This document shows, piece after piece, positions 1 through 5,331 of a DNA stretch of 14,593 bases. How positions within the stretch are numbered: position 1 is the stretch's first letter; each line of letters starts with the position of its first letter. The notes under the pieces are model-generated. The model did not search any database, had not been told where the DNA came from, and saw nothing but the letters and a program-made list of their open reading frames with translations. The translations under genes and the position numbers were made by a program. The stretch covers positions 847-15,439 of the forward strand of contig DHMB01000005.1 of NCBI GenBank assembly GCA_002405565.1, read 5' to 3'. The DNA comes from Clostridiales bacterium UBA4653. Its GTDB lineage: Bacteria; Bacillota; Clostridia; Oscillospirales; CAG-272.

Positions 1-525
1 TGCTTTTCGGAGCCGCTCGGACTTCTTATATACAAAAGCGCGGACGCGGCAAAATATATCGGGCTGATTGCCCCTCTCGTGCCGCTTATGTATCTTGACA
101 TGACCGTCGACGGAATGCTCAAAGGGCTGGGGCAACAGCTTTACTGCATGCGGGTAAACATTCTGGACGCCGCCGTCAGTATTCTGCTCATTTCCCTGCT
201 GCTTCCGGAATGGGGCATTACGGGATATATCGCCTGCATATACATAACGGAAACGATGAACGTCGCTCTTTCCGCCGGACGCCTTCTGCACATAACGGGC
301 GCAAGACTGATGATCGGAAGGAGAGTTGTCATGCCGCTGGTGTGCATTGCCGGAGCGTGCTCCGTGTCGACACTGATCATCTTTCCGATGAATCCCTCGC
401 CCCTGTTTTCGGCGATATTCGGAATCGGTCTCTGCGCCGTGCTTTATCTGTTTTTCCTTTTTGCGACGTCCGCCCTTTCGCCGGAGGACGCCCGCTGGAT
501 AAAGAAATTGACGTCACTGCGGTAA
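1..525 (+). CDS. SpoVB/MATE-like polysaccharide flippase, C-terminal part (5' end outside window)
   Basis: The frame is open from the first base to a TAA at 523-525, giving 174 visible residues with no start, so the gene begins upstream of the window. The visible part is a run of hydrophobic helices separated by short polar loops. The stretch PLVPLMYLDMTVDGMLKGLG, followed by a conserved-looking region around LLPEWGITGYIACIYITE, resembles the C-terminal half of the MVF/MATE flippase superfamily, especially the SpoVB group of spore formers. Members move lipid-linked sugars across the cytoplasmic membrane; SpoVB is needed for spore cortex formation. The tail ends in a short basic cytoplasmic segment (WIKKLTSLR). 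Assignment to SpoVB rather than another polysaccharide-export flippase is uncertain because the N-terminal half is missing. The next gene has its own promoter, so the two need not be co-transcribed. Confidence 0.75.
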   Translation, partial: CFSEPLGLLIYKSADAAKYIGLIAPLVPLMYLDMTVDGMLKGLGQQLYCMRVNILDAAVSILLISLLLPEWGITGYIACIYITETMNVALSAGRLLHITGARLMIGRRVVMPLVCIAGACSVSTLIIFPMNPSPLFSAIFGIGLCAVLYLFFLFATSALSPEDARWIKKLTSLR

Positions 526-540
526 ATTCACAAAAAAACG

Positions 541-570
541 TTGATTTGACCTCCGTTTTTGTGGTAAAAT
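541..570 (+). promoter_or_regulatory. Sigma-A promoter with extended -10 for the 599-2770 operon
   Basis: A -35-like TTGATT (541-546) is followed after 18 bases by TAAAAT (565-570), preceded by TGG, giving an extended -10 (TGgTAAAAT). It lies about 29 bases upstream of the start of the membrane protein gene at 599, a suitable leader length. The call rests only on motif match. Confidence 0.6.
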
Positions 571-598
571 ATCTTGTAAAACAATGGCGGAGGCACAT

Positions 599-1051
599 AT
601 GAGCAAAAAAGATAAATTTTTTGGAGCAATATCAAGGATAATCAGCAAAACGGGAACGTATTTCATGTTTATGTTCCTTTTCGTATCGTTTTTCGCGAAG
701 ATAATAATTCCGGAGCAGACAATCGCGTATAACACCGCGCTTTTCGGTTACGCGCTTCTCTTCTGTCTTCTCCTTTCGGTGACGGATCTCGTTCTCGGCG
801 TAAAGGCGCTCGGAATTTTCCCCGTCCGCGTCGCGATACATTTTGTTCTCGCGCTGACGGAATTCATCGTTGTTCTCTGTTATCTTTCGGGCATTACGTC
901 GGGCGGAAAGCAGGTCGTGTTCCTTTCCCTCTTTTTCACGCTTGTCTATGCCGTCGTAATGACGGTTTATGCGTTGATACGCTCCGCGCGTCTCCGCAAA
1001 GAAAACAAAGAAAAGGCATATAAAAACGAATTTTCCGGCACAAACGAGTGA
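599..1051 (+). CDS. Small four-helix membrane protein, function unknown
   Basis: The gene encodes 150 residues. The start at 599 was chosen over an in-frame ATG at 584 because GCGGAGG (587-593) is a strong ribosome binding site five bases upstream of 599, and the ATG at 584 would fall before it. The protein has four probable membrane helices at about residues 20-37, 45-67, 76-97 and 105-127, short loops, and a strongly charged Lys/Arg/Glu-rich cytoplasmic tail (about 128-150). The topology recalls small four-helix families such as DUF3021, but I do not recognise a diagnostic motif and would not assign it. It ends 17 bases before the TPR gene and shares its promoter, so it is probably the first gene of an operon with the TPR and nucleotidyltransferase-like genes. 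Confidence 0.75.
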   Translation: MSKKDKFFGAISRIISKTGTYFMFMFLFVSFFAKIIIPEQTIAYNTALFGYALLFCLLLSVTDLVLGVKALGIFPVRVAIHFVLALTEFIVVLCYLSGITSGGKQVVFLSLFFTLVYAVVMTVYALIRSARLRKENKEKAYKNEFSGTNE

Positions 1052-1068
1052 CTTTTTCGGAGGAAAAT

Positions 1069-1857
1069 ATGAAAGACATAACGGAATTTGAATGTGAAAG
1101 CTGTTCAAACGAACGGTCGGACAAAATAAATCTCGCGCGCTTTTTTGCAAAGCTGGACGAAATATTTTCAAGAGGTGACCTTGCGGCGGCAGGCAGGCTG
1201 ATTGATTACTGGGAGCGTGACGCCCGCGCCATAGGCGATGAAAACGGACTTCTTTACGTTCTCAATGAGGAGACGGGATATTTCCGTCGCACCGGGGAAA
1301 AGGAAAAGGGGCTTGCGGCTGTAAACGAGGCGCTCGCGCTTGCGGAAAAGCTCGGCATGGAAAAAACCGTATCGGGCGCAACGGTCATCATAAACTGCGC
1401 AACGACAATGAAAGCCTTCGGGGAGGCGGAAAAAGCTCTGCCGCTCTATGAAAAGGCACGCGCGGTCTATGAAAGCTCGCTTGAAAGCGACGATTTTCTC
1501 CTCGCCGCCTTTTATAACAATTTCGCGCTTTCCCTTGCGGACGTCGGCAGGACGGCGGAGGCGGAGGAAATGTTCTTCCTTGCAATCGGAACGCTGAAAA
1601 AATGCGGCGGTCACGAAGGGGAGATTGCCGTAAGCTATGTAAACCTTGCGCAGCTTTATTACAGCTGCGGGGAAAACGAAAAAATCCCCGCCGCGCTTGA
1701 AAGCGGCTGGGAATACCTGTCGGCAGAAACGCTCCCGCATGACGGAAATTATGCTTTCGTCTGCTCAAAATGCGCTCCGGCATACAGGGATTTCGGTCAG
1801 AACGAACGCGCCGACATACTTTTTGCACGCTCAAAGGAGATATATGAAGGGAATTGA
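1069..1857 (+). CDS. Tetratricopeptide repeat (TPR) protein
   Basis: The gene encodes 262 residues. The start at 1069 follows CGGAGG (1058-1063) at good spacing; an ATG further upstream at 1048 has no such site. After a short N-terminal segment with two cysteines (CESC near residue 9), the protein is a series of paired amphipathic helices of TPR type. Recognisable repeats include KGLAAVNEALALAEKLG, AEKALPLYEKARAVYESS, an AFYNNFALSLADVGRTAEA unit and a SYVNLAQLYYSCGE unit. No signal peptide or membrane helix is seen, so it is cytoplasmic and probably a protein-binding scaffold. Its last 14 bases overlap the next gene, which suggests translational coupling and a partnership with the nucleotidyltransferase-like product. 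The specific role is unknown. Confidence 0.85.
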   Translation: MKDITEFECESCSNERSDKINLARFFAKLDEIFSRGDLAAAGRLIDYWERDARAIGDENGLLYVLNEETGYFRRTGEKEKGLAAVNEALALAEKLGMEKTVSGATVIINCATTMKAFGEAEKALPLYEKARAVYESSLESDDFLLAAFYNNFALSLADVGRTAEAEEMFFLAIGTLKKCGGHEGEIAVSYVNLAQLYYSCGENEKIPAALESGWEYLSAETLPHDGNYAFVCSKCAPAYRDFGQNERADILFARSKEIYEGN

Positions 1858-2770
1858 ACTGTCGAGAAGGTTTTTTGAAGAATACGGACGACAGATGATT
1901 GAGGACGAATTCAAAGAACAGAAGGACAGAATCTGCGCGGGGCTTGTCGGGCACGGGTCGGAATGTTTCGGCTTTGACGACGAGCTCTCCCGCGACCATG
2001 ATTTCACACCCGGCTTTTGCCTCTGGATAACGGAGGAGGACGAGCGCAGATACGGCTTCCGTCTTTTCCGCGCATACGAAAAGCTCCCGAAGGACTTCGG
2101 CGATATCGCCCCTTCAAAAAAGAGTCTTTTCGGCGGTGACGCAAAGGGCGTTCAGACAATCGAGGGGTTCTATAAAAATTACACCGGCAAGCCCGGCGCC
2201 CCCGAAACGCTTTATGACTGGCTCTATACGCCGTCATTTTATCTTGCGGAGGCGACAAACGGCGAAATCTTCTGTGACCCGCTGGGAAAATTCACGGAAA
2301 TAAGAAACAAAATTCTTTACGGCATGCCGACGGACATAAAGCTGAAAAAGCTGGCGTCATGCCTTTTCATCATCGCGCAGGCGGGACAATATAACTTTTC
2401 CCGCTGCCTTTCCCATGGGGAAAAGGGAGCGGCGGTGCTCGCGCTCACCCGCTTTGCGGAAAAATATACGGAGGCGGCTTTCCTCCTTTGTGACAGGCAC
2501 TGCCCGTATTACAAGTGGTCGCTCCGCGCCATGAAATCCCTTCCCCGTCTCGGCGACTGCGCCGAAAAGCTGGACGCTCTCCTTTCCGCCGGCACCTCGG
2601 ACGGAAAAGCCTCCGCGGAGGCTGTCGAGGAGCTCTGCGACAGACTCATAAAAGAGCTTATAAAAGACGGGCTCTGTTCCCCCTGCGGGGATTATCTCGA
2701 GCCTTACGCATACAGAATACGAGACAGAATTTCAAGCGGCGAGCTTCGGAATATGCCCATAGTCATATGA
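1844..2770 (+). CDS. DUF4037-type predicted nucleotidyltransferase-fold protein
   Basis: The gene encodes 308 residues starting at 1844, where AAAGGAG (1834-1840) precedes the ATG inside the end of the TPR gene. The frame stays open further upstream, but that would run through the TPR gene and has no comparable ribosome binding site. Residues 35-58 contain GHGSECFGFDDELSRDHDF, which resembles the active-site region of the nucleotidyltransferase fold: GS at 38-39 followed by acidic residues ending in DHD (51-53). This pattern, with W/P residues after it, is what I associate with DUF4037. The C-terminal half is helical and includes CPYYKWSLRAMKSL, similar to helical domains in kanamycin-nucleotidyltransferase-like proteins. 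The substrate is unknown. In other genomes I recall TPR, DUF4037 and DUF4125 genes occurring together; here the TPR partner is present but no DUF4125 gene follows. Confidence 0.75.
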   Translation: MKGIELSRRFFEEYGRQMIEDEFKEQKDRICAGLVGHGSECFGFDDELSRDHDFTPGFCLWITEEDERRYGFRLFRAYEKLPKDFGDIAPSKKSLFGGDAKGVQTIEGFYKNYTGKPGAPETLYDWLYTPSFYLAEATNGEIFCDPLGKFTEIRNKILYGMPTDIKLKKLASCLFIIAQAGQYNFSRCLSHGEKGAAVLALTRFAEKYTEAAFLLCDRHCPYYKWSLRAMKSLPRLGDCAEKLDALLSAGTSDGKASAEAVEELCDRLIKELIKDGLCSPCGDYLEPYAYRIRDRISSGELRNMPIVI

Positions 2771-2772
2771 TA

Positions 2773-3729
2773 TCAATCCGGCAGGGAGAAATCCTCTGTC
2801 GGATTTTTTGCATGATATTCACCGTCGTCGCCCTTGAAAACATAACTTCTGTATTTTGAAAGAAACCCCGTTATCGCATACATGTCTATCCATATCTGAT
2901 TTACGCCGTCCTTCTGCGATGAGTCAAAAATCAGCTGCATGCCAACGTGCAGGTGCGGGACGTTTATGTTGTTTACGTTCTTTTTCGTGCTGTATCCCGT
3001 CATGCCGAGATAACCTATCACCTGCCCGGCATAAACCGTATCTCCCTCTTCTATATCGCCGCAGAACGGATGACCCTTTCGCAGATGGGCATAGTAATAA
3101 TAACGCAGACCGTCAAAGGAGCGTATGCCTATGCGCCACCCGCCGTACATATTCCAGCCGACAGCCTCGACATAGCCCGCCTCCATGGCAATAATCGGCG
3201 TGCCGACGCTGCCGAGCATGTCATGACCGAGGTGCCGGCGCCTGTAACCGTATGACCGCGACGCGCCGAAATCGTCATAATCCGAATAATAATATCCGCC
3301 CGCTATCGGCGAAAAGGCTTTTATGCCGTATTTTTTCGTGAGCTTTTCCCCGTCGCGGACGTAATATTCCCCAAGCCAGCCCGATATCACCGCTCCGTAT
3401 GCCTGCTTATAATACGGATAATATTTCTCATCATCAAATGCCGCGGGATCGGCGTAGAGCTTTTCAAATGCGGCTTTGAGGTCACTCTTTTTATAACGCG
3501 AAAAGTCCCCGCCGTATTTTGCGCCGAGGTGTGCAAGCGCGCTGACCCAGTCGACGCGGTTCCCGCTTTCATAGCTCTTTATATCAAGTGACGCGGCGTC
3601 CGCAAGAGCCTCCGCCGTCACCCCGAAATCCACCCATTTTATATATTTCTTTTCGCCCTCTGCCCCTGCGGGCATGACGAGCATAAAAACCGCGACGACG
3701 ATTGCGGCGGCGCTTTTCAGAATTTTCAT
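2773..3729 (-). CDS. Secreted M23 family metallopeptidase (peptidoglycan hydrolase)
   Basis: The gene encodes 318 residues. A signal peptide is clear: a basic N-terminus (MKILK), a hydrophobic core to about residue 20 and a likely cleavage after AGA near residue 23. Residues 24-135 form a helical region I do not recognise. The peptidase domain spans about 140-290: HLGHD (H166, D170) is the HxxxD zinc motif, H215 sits in YYYYAHL, and PHLHVG supplies the HxH motif with H261 as likely zinc ligand. All expected metal ligands are present, so it should be an active endopeptidase cutting peptide cross-links in the cell wall; a role in sporulation or germination is possible but not shown. The start at 3729 has only a weak GGGAAAA site. 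The gene is convergent with the upstream operon, and its final codons coincide with that operon's terminator. Confidence 0.85.
   Translation of the reverse strand: MKILKSAAAIVVAVFMLVMPAGAEGEKKYIKWVDFGVTAEALADAASLDIKSYESGNRVDWVSALAHLGAKYGGDFSRYKKSDLKAAFEKLYADPAAFDDEKYYPYYKQAYGAVISGWLGEYYVRDGEKLTKKYGIKAFSPIAGGYYYSDYDDFGASRSYGYRRRHLGHDMLGSVGTPIIAMEAGYVEAVGWNMYGGWRIGIRSFDGLRYYYYAHLRKGHPFCGDIEEGDTVYAGQVIGYLGMTGYSTKKNVNNINVPHLHVGMQLIFDSSQKDGVNQIWIDMYAITGFLSKYRSYVFKGDDGEYHAKNPTEDFSLPD
2776..2809 (+). terminator. Intrinsic terminator of the 599-2770 operon, inside the end of the convergent gene
   Basis: ATCCGGCAG (2776-2784) pairs with CTGTCGGAT (2796-2804) with one G-U wobble; inside, GGA and TCC pair around a GAAA loop with a bulged T at 2795. 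A run of T (2804-2809) follows on the plus strand. It begins six bases after the stop codon of the nucleotidyltransferase-like gene and lies within the last codons of the convergent M23 peptidase gene. Confidence 0.75.
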
Positions 3730-3861
3730 AATAATTTTCCCAAACCGTTTTTTTATTTATTTTCCCTGTTTGTTTTGCGTATATACGCGGGAAAAACCGT
3801 TTTCCGGATATAAAAAGCCGCGCAAACTTCATTTCCCTGCCGATATTTTCAAAAAAACGTA

Positions 3862-3890
3862 TTGACAAAAGCATTTTCGTGTGATAATAT
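3862..3890 (+). promoter_or_regulatory. Sigma-A promoter of tRNA-Lys
   Basis: A perfect TTGACA (3862-3867) is followed by a 17-base spacer and TAATAT (3885-3890), with TGA just before it (extended -10). GATAAT at 3883-3888 is a closer hexamer match but at a 15-base spacing. Transcription would begin about ten bases before the mature tRNA at 3909. Confidence 0.75.
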
Positions 3891-3908
3891 ATTTAGGCAT
3901 GAAAAAGC

Positions 3909-3984
3909 GCCCCATTAGCTCAGTAGGTAGAGCACATGACTTTTAATCATGGTGTCCGGAGTTCGACTCTCCGATGGAGCACCA
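3909..3984 (+). tRNA. tRNA-Lys (anticodon UUU), CCA encoded
   Basis: The 76-base gene folds as a standard cloverleaf. The acceptor strand is 3909-3915 and T8-A9 follow. The D stem is GCTC (3918-3921) with GAGC, and the D loop contains GG. The anticodon stem is CATGA/TCATG with loop CTTTTAA, which places TTT at positions 34-36. The T stem is CGGAG/CTCCG with loop TTCGACT. A discriminator A at 3981 and an encoded CCA (3982-3984) complete it. One acceptor pair, position 3 with 70 (C at 3911 and A at 3978), is mismatched. The gene has its own promoter and terminators, so it is transcribed alone. Confidence 0.95.
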
Positions 3985-3987
3985 AAA

Positions 3988-4015
3988 AACCTCGCCTTTC
4001 AGGCGAGGTTTTTTT
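3988..4015 (+). terminator. Intrinsic terminator 1 of tRNA-Lys
   Basis: AACCTCGCCT (3988-3997) pairs perfectly with AGGCGAGGTT (4001-4010) around a TTC loop and is followed by a T run to 4015. It begins four bases after the CCA end. Confidence 0.9.
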
Positions 4016-4021
4016 GCGCTT

Positions 4022-4047
4022 TCCCGCAGCTTCTGCGGGATTTTTTT
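4022..4047 (+). terminator. Intrinsic terminator 2 of tRNA-Lys
   Basis: TCCCGCAG (4022-4029) pairs with CTGCGGGA (4033-4040) around a CTT loop and is followed by seven T. It acts as a back-up to the terminator at 3988-4015 and isolates the tRNA from the following genes. Confidence 0.85.
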
Positions 4048-4086
4048 ATTTTGTCTGAAAAATGCCCGGGCGGGGAAAAATAAATA

Positions 4087-4362
4087 TCAGAGAGAACCCA
4101 GCTTTTTCGCAATGTCGCAATATTCTTCAAACTTATCATAAAGTATTTCTATGTCTTTTTTCAGCGATCTGCGCACGTCGTCAAGCGCCGCGCTGCGCGA
4201 TTCATCGTCTTCGTTCACTTTCGTCAGCCCGTACCACGATTTGCCGACAGACTCCAGATACGTAATATCTACGGATATAGCGACTTTTGACAGCTCTATG
4301 CTCTGTTCAAGCACCGCCATATGCTCTTTCAGCATGCCCTTTTCTTCCTCTTTGGTAATCAT
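4087..4362 (-). CDS. Small acidic helical protein, unknown, divergent from XRE regulator
   Basis: The gene encodes 91 residues, starting at 4362 with AAAGGAG about ten bases upstream. An internal ATG at codon 10 is a weaker alternative. The product is rich in Glu, Lys, Leu and Asp and looks almost entirely helical, possibly coiled coil, with no signal peptide or membrane helix. I do not recognise a family. Its promoter (TTGAAA at 4424-4429, 17-base spacer, TATAAT at 4401-4406, all on the minus strand) has a palindromic operator-like site inside the spacer and a second over the start of transcription. It is therefore likely controlled by the neighbouring XRE protein. A role as a small partner or effector of a regulator pair is possible but unproven. 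Confidence 0.7.
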   Translation of the reverse strand: MITKEEEKGMLKEHMAVLEQSIELSKVAISVDITYLESVGKSWYGLTKVNEDDESRSAALDDVRRSLKKDIEILYDKFEEYCDIAKKLGSL

Positions 4363-4380
4363 TTTGAAAATTCTCCTTTA

Positions 4381-4445
4381 CATATGTTTGTATGCATTGC
4401 ATTATAGCATACGTTCGTATGAATTTCAAGTCATACATTTGTATG
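4381..4445. promoter_or_regulatory. Three operator-like palindromes between divergent genes
   Basis: Three copies of a 14-base site follow the pattern CATACRTTYGTATG. They are 4381-4394 (CATATGTTTGTATG, left arm imperfect), 4408-4421 (CATACGTTCGTATG) and 4432-4445 (CATACATTTGTATG). The last two have perfect six-base arms around TT. Centres are 27 and 24 bases apart. A further half site, TGTATG, is at 4466-4471. The sites cover the spacer and start of the leftward promoter and the -35 region of the rightward one. The adjacent XRE protein is the natural candidate to bind them, giving repression of both genes including its own; that binding is inferred. Confidence 0.75.
4401..4429 (-). promoter_or_regulatory. 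Sigma-A promoter of the small helical protein gene
   Basis: On the minus strand, TTGAAA (4429-4424) is separated by exactly 17 bases from a perfect TATAAT (4406-4401). The 14-base palindrome at 4408-4421 occupies most of the spacer, so a protein bound there would block RNA polymerase. Confidence 0.85.
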
Positions 4446-4447
4446 CA

Positions 4448-4456
4448 TGGTACAAT
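4448..4456 (+). promoter_or_regulatory. Extended -10 promoter of the XRE regulator gene
   Basis: TGGTACAAT (4448-4456) is an extended -10 element with no good -35 at the usual distance. The operator-like palindrome at 4432-4445 lies directly upstream, in the place of the -35 region. Confidence 0.55.
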
Positions 4457-4510
4457 TTTCAAAAATGTATGAGATTAGCTTAGCTAACCTCGGCACAGGA
4501 GAAGATTTCA

Positions 4511-4735
4511 ATGTATTACCAAAGGCTTCGCGATATGAGAGAAGACCATGATTTGAGTCAAAGAAATATTGCGGCTGTTTTGAAAATATCTCCGCAACAT
4601 TATTCAATGTATGAAACGGGCAAGCGAGAGCTGCCCATGCACCATTTCGTCACCCTTGCAAAATTTTATAATGTCTCCCTCGATTACCTCGCAGGACTCA
4701 CAAATACACCGAAAAAGCTGTATGAGGATGAATAA
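4511..4735 (+). CDS. XRE-family (Cro/CI-type) HTH transcriptional regulator
   Basis: The gene encodes 74 residues starting at 4511, preceded by AGGAGA at 4497-4502. Almost the whole protein is one helix-turn-helix domain of the Cro/CI type: LRDMREDHDLSQRNIAAVLKI (first helices), ISPQHYSMYETGKRELP (recognition helix region) and FVTLAKFYNVSLDYLAGLT (closing helices). The last motif is typical of single-domain XRE regulators from Firmicutes and their phages. There is no extra effector domain. It stands next to three palindromic sites and is divergent from a small helical protein gene, so autoregulation and control of that gene are likely. The DUF559 gene follows 20 bases later and is probably co-transcribed. 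Confidence 0.9.
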   Translation: MYYQRLRDMREDHDLSQRNIAAVLKISPQHYSMYETGKRELPMHHFVTLAKFYNVSLDYLAGLTNTPKKLYEDE

Positions 4736-4755
4736 AAAACGGGAGAAGCGTCGGA

Positions 4756-5184
4756 ATGTCATTGCGTTACAACAGAAAAAATATTGCTCTTGCAAAAGAT
4801 TTGCGCAAAAATGCAACTCCGCAGGAAAATCGCTTGTGGTATGATTTTCTTTCTGCGTACAAGCCTCGCTTTCAACGCCAAAAGGCGATTGATGATTTCA
4901 TAGCCGATTTTTATTGCCACAAGGCGAATCTTGTTATAGAAATAGACGGTTCTCAGCATTACACCGCAAAAGGAAAACAACGGGACGAATTTCGCACGGG
5001 TATTCTCGAATGTTATAATTTGAGGGTTATACGGTTTACAAATTATCAGATTGATTCAAATTTCAACGGCGTGTGCAAGTATATCGATTTTATTGTGAAA
5101 ACGGTTATGTCGGAAGAAACAACAGATTCTCCGCCGACGCCAAAAGCCTCCCTCGCCGAGGGAGGTGGCGCGACGCAGTCGTGA
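4756..5184 (+). CDS. DUF559 / Vsr-like endonuclease-fold protein
   Basis: The gene encodes 142 residues. A moderate GGGAGA site (4741-4746) precedes the start at 4756. The order of motifs matches the DUF559 family, which has a fold related to very-short-patch-repair (Vsr) endonucleases: TPQENRLW (residues 21-28), FQRQKAIDDFIADFYC with D51, and LVIEIDGSQHY with E62, D64 and H68, all likely active-site residues. A nuclease role is inferred from the fold; the family is not well characterised and is often linked to mobile DNA. The last 13 or so residues (after about TPKA) are low-complexity and are encoded by the left arm of an inverted repeat at 5147-5165, so the original C-terminus was probably replaced or extended by that insertion. 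It follows the XRE gene by 20 bases. Confidence 0.85.
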   Translation: MSLRYNRKNIALAKDLRKNATPQENRLWYDFLSAYKPRFQRQKAIDDFIADFYCHKANLVIEIDGSQHYTAKGKQRDEFRTGILECYNLRVIRFTNYQIDSNFNGVCKYIDFIVKTVMSEETTDSPPTPKASLAEGGGATQS

Positions 5185-5262
5185 CGGAAGGAGAGTTTTC
5201 TCTCAAAACTCCTTCAAACTCCTTCCACCACTTCGTGGTTCCCCTCCCTCGGCGAGGGAGGC
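5146..5262. repeat. Inverted-repeat (MITE-like) element overlapping the end of the DUF559 gene
   Basis: The arms GCCTCCCTCGCCGAGGGAGG (5146-5165) and its exact reverse complement (5243-5262) form a 20-base perfect inverted repeat. Each arm is itself a nine-base palindrome around one base. Between them are GA-rich blocks (GGAAGGAGAG at 5185-5194), the related CTCCTTC copies on the other strand (5209-5215 and 5219-5225) and a small CCAC/GTGG hairpin. Elements of this kind recur in many Clostridia genomes and are often found beside DUF559 genes (from memory, not searched). No transposase is present. The stop codon of the DUF559 gene (5182-5184) lies within it. Confidence 0.75.
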
Positions 5263-5298
5263 ACATAATCCCCTCAAAAATAACACCTGAAACAAAAT

Positions 5299-5331
5299 GC
5301 ACGGAATTCATCCGAATTCCGTGCGTTTTTT
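5299..5331 (+). terminator. Intrinsic terminator after DUF559 gene and inverted repeat, possibly bidirectional
   Basis: GCACGGAATTC (5299-5309) pairs perfectly with GAATTCCGTGC (5314-5324) around ATCC, followed by six T on the plus strand. On the minus strand the hairpin is followed by ATTTTGTTT, so it may also end the convergent GH130 transcript, whose stop codon is seven bases away. Confidence 0.85.

Noticed and set aside
1646..1843. Upstream extension of the nucleotidyltransferase-like gene
   Set aside because: The frame is open, but the extension lies inside the TPR gene, has no ribosome binding site and its residues are Arg/Lys-rich shadow sequence; AAAGGAG before 1844 marks the start.
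4474..4486. TTAGC/GCTAA inverted repeat in the XRE leader as a further operator
   Set aside because: The arms are only five bases long and unlike the three CATACRTTYGTATG sites; it is probably chance.
3909..5262. tRNA-Lys as attachment site for an integrated island covering 4087-5262
   Set aside because: No copy of the tRNA 3' end is found further downstream in the window and there is no integrase gene.
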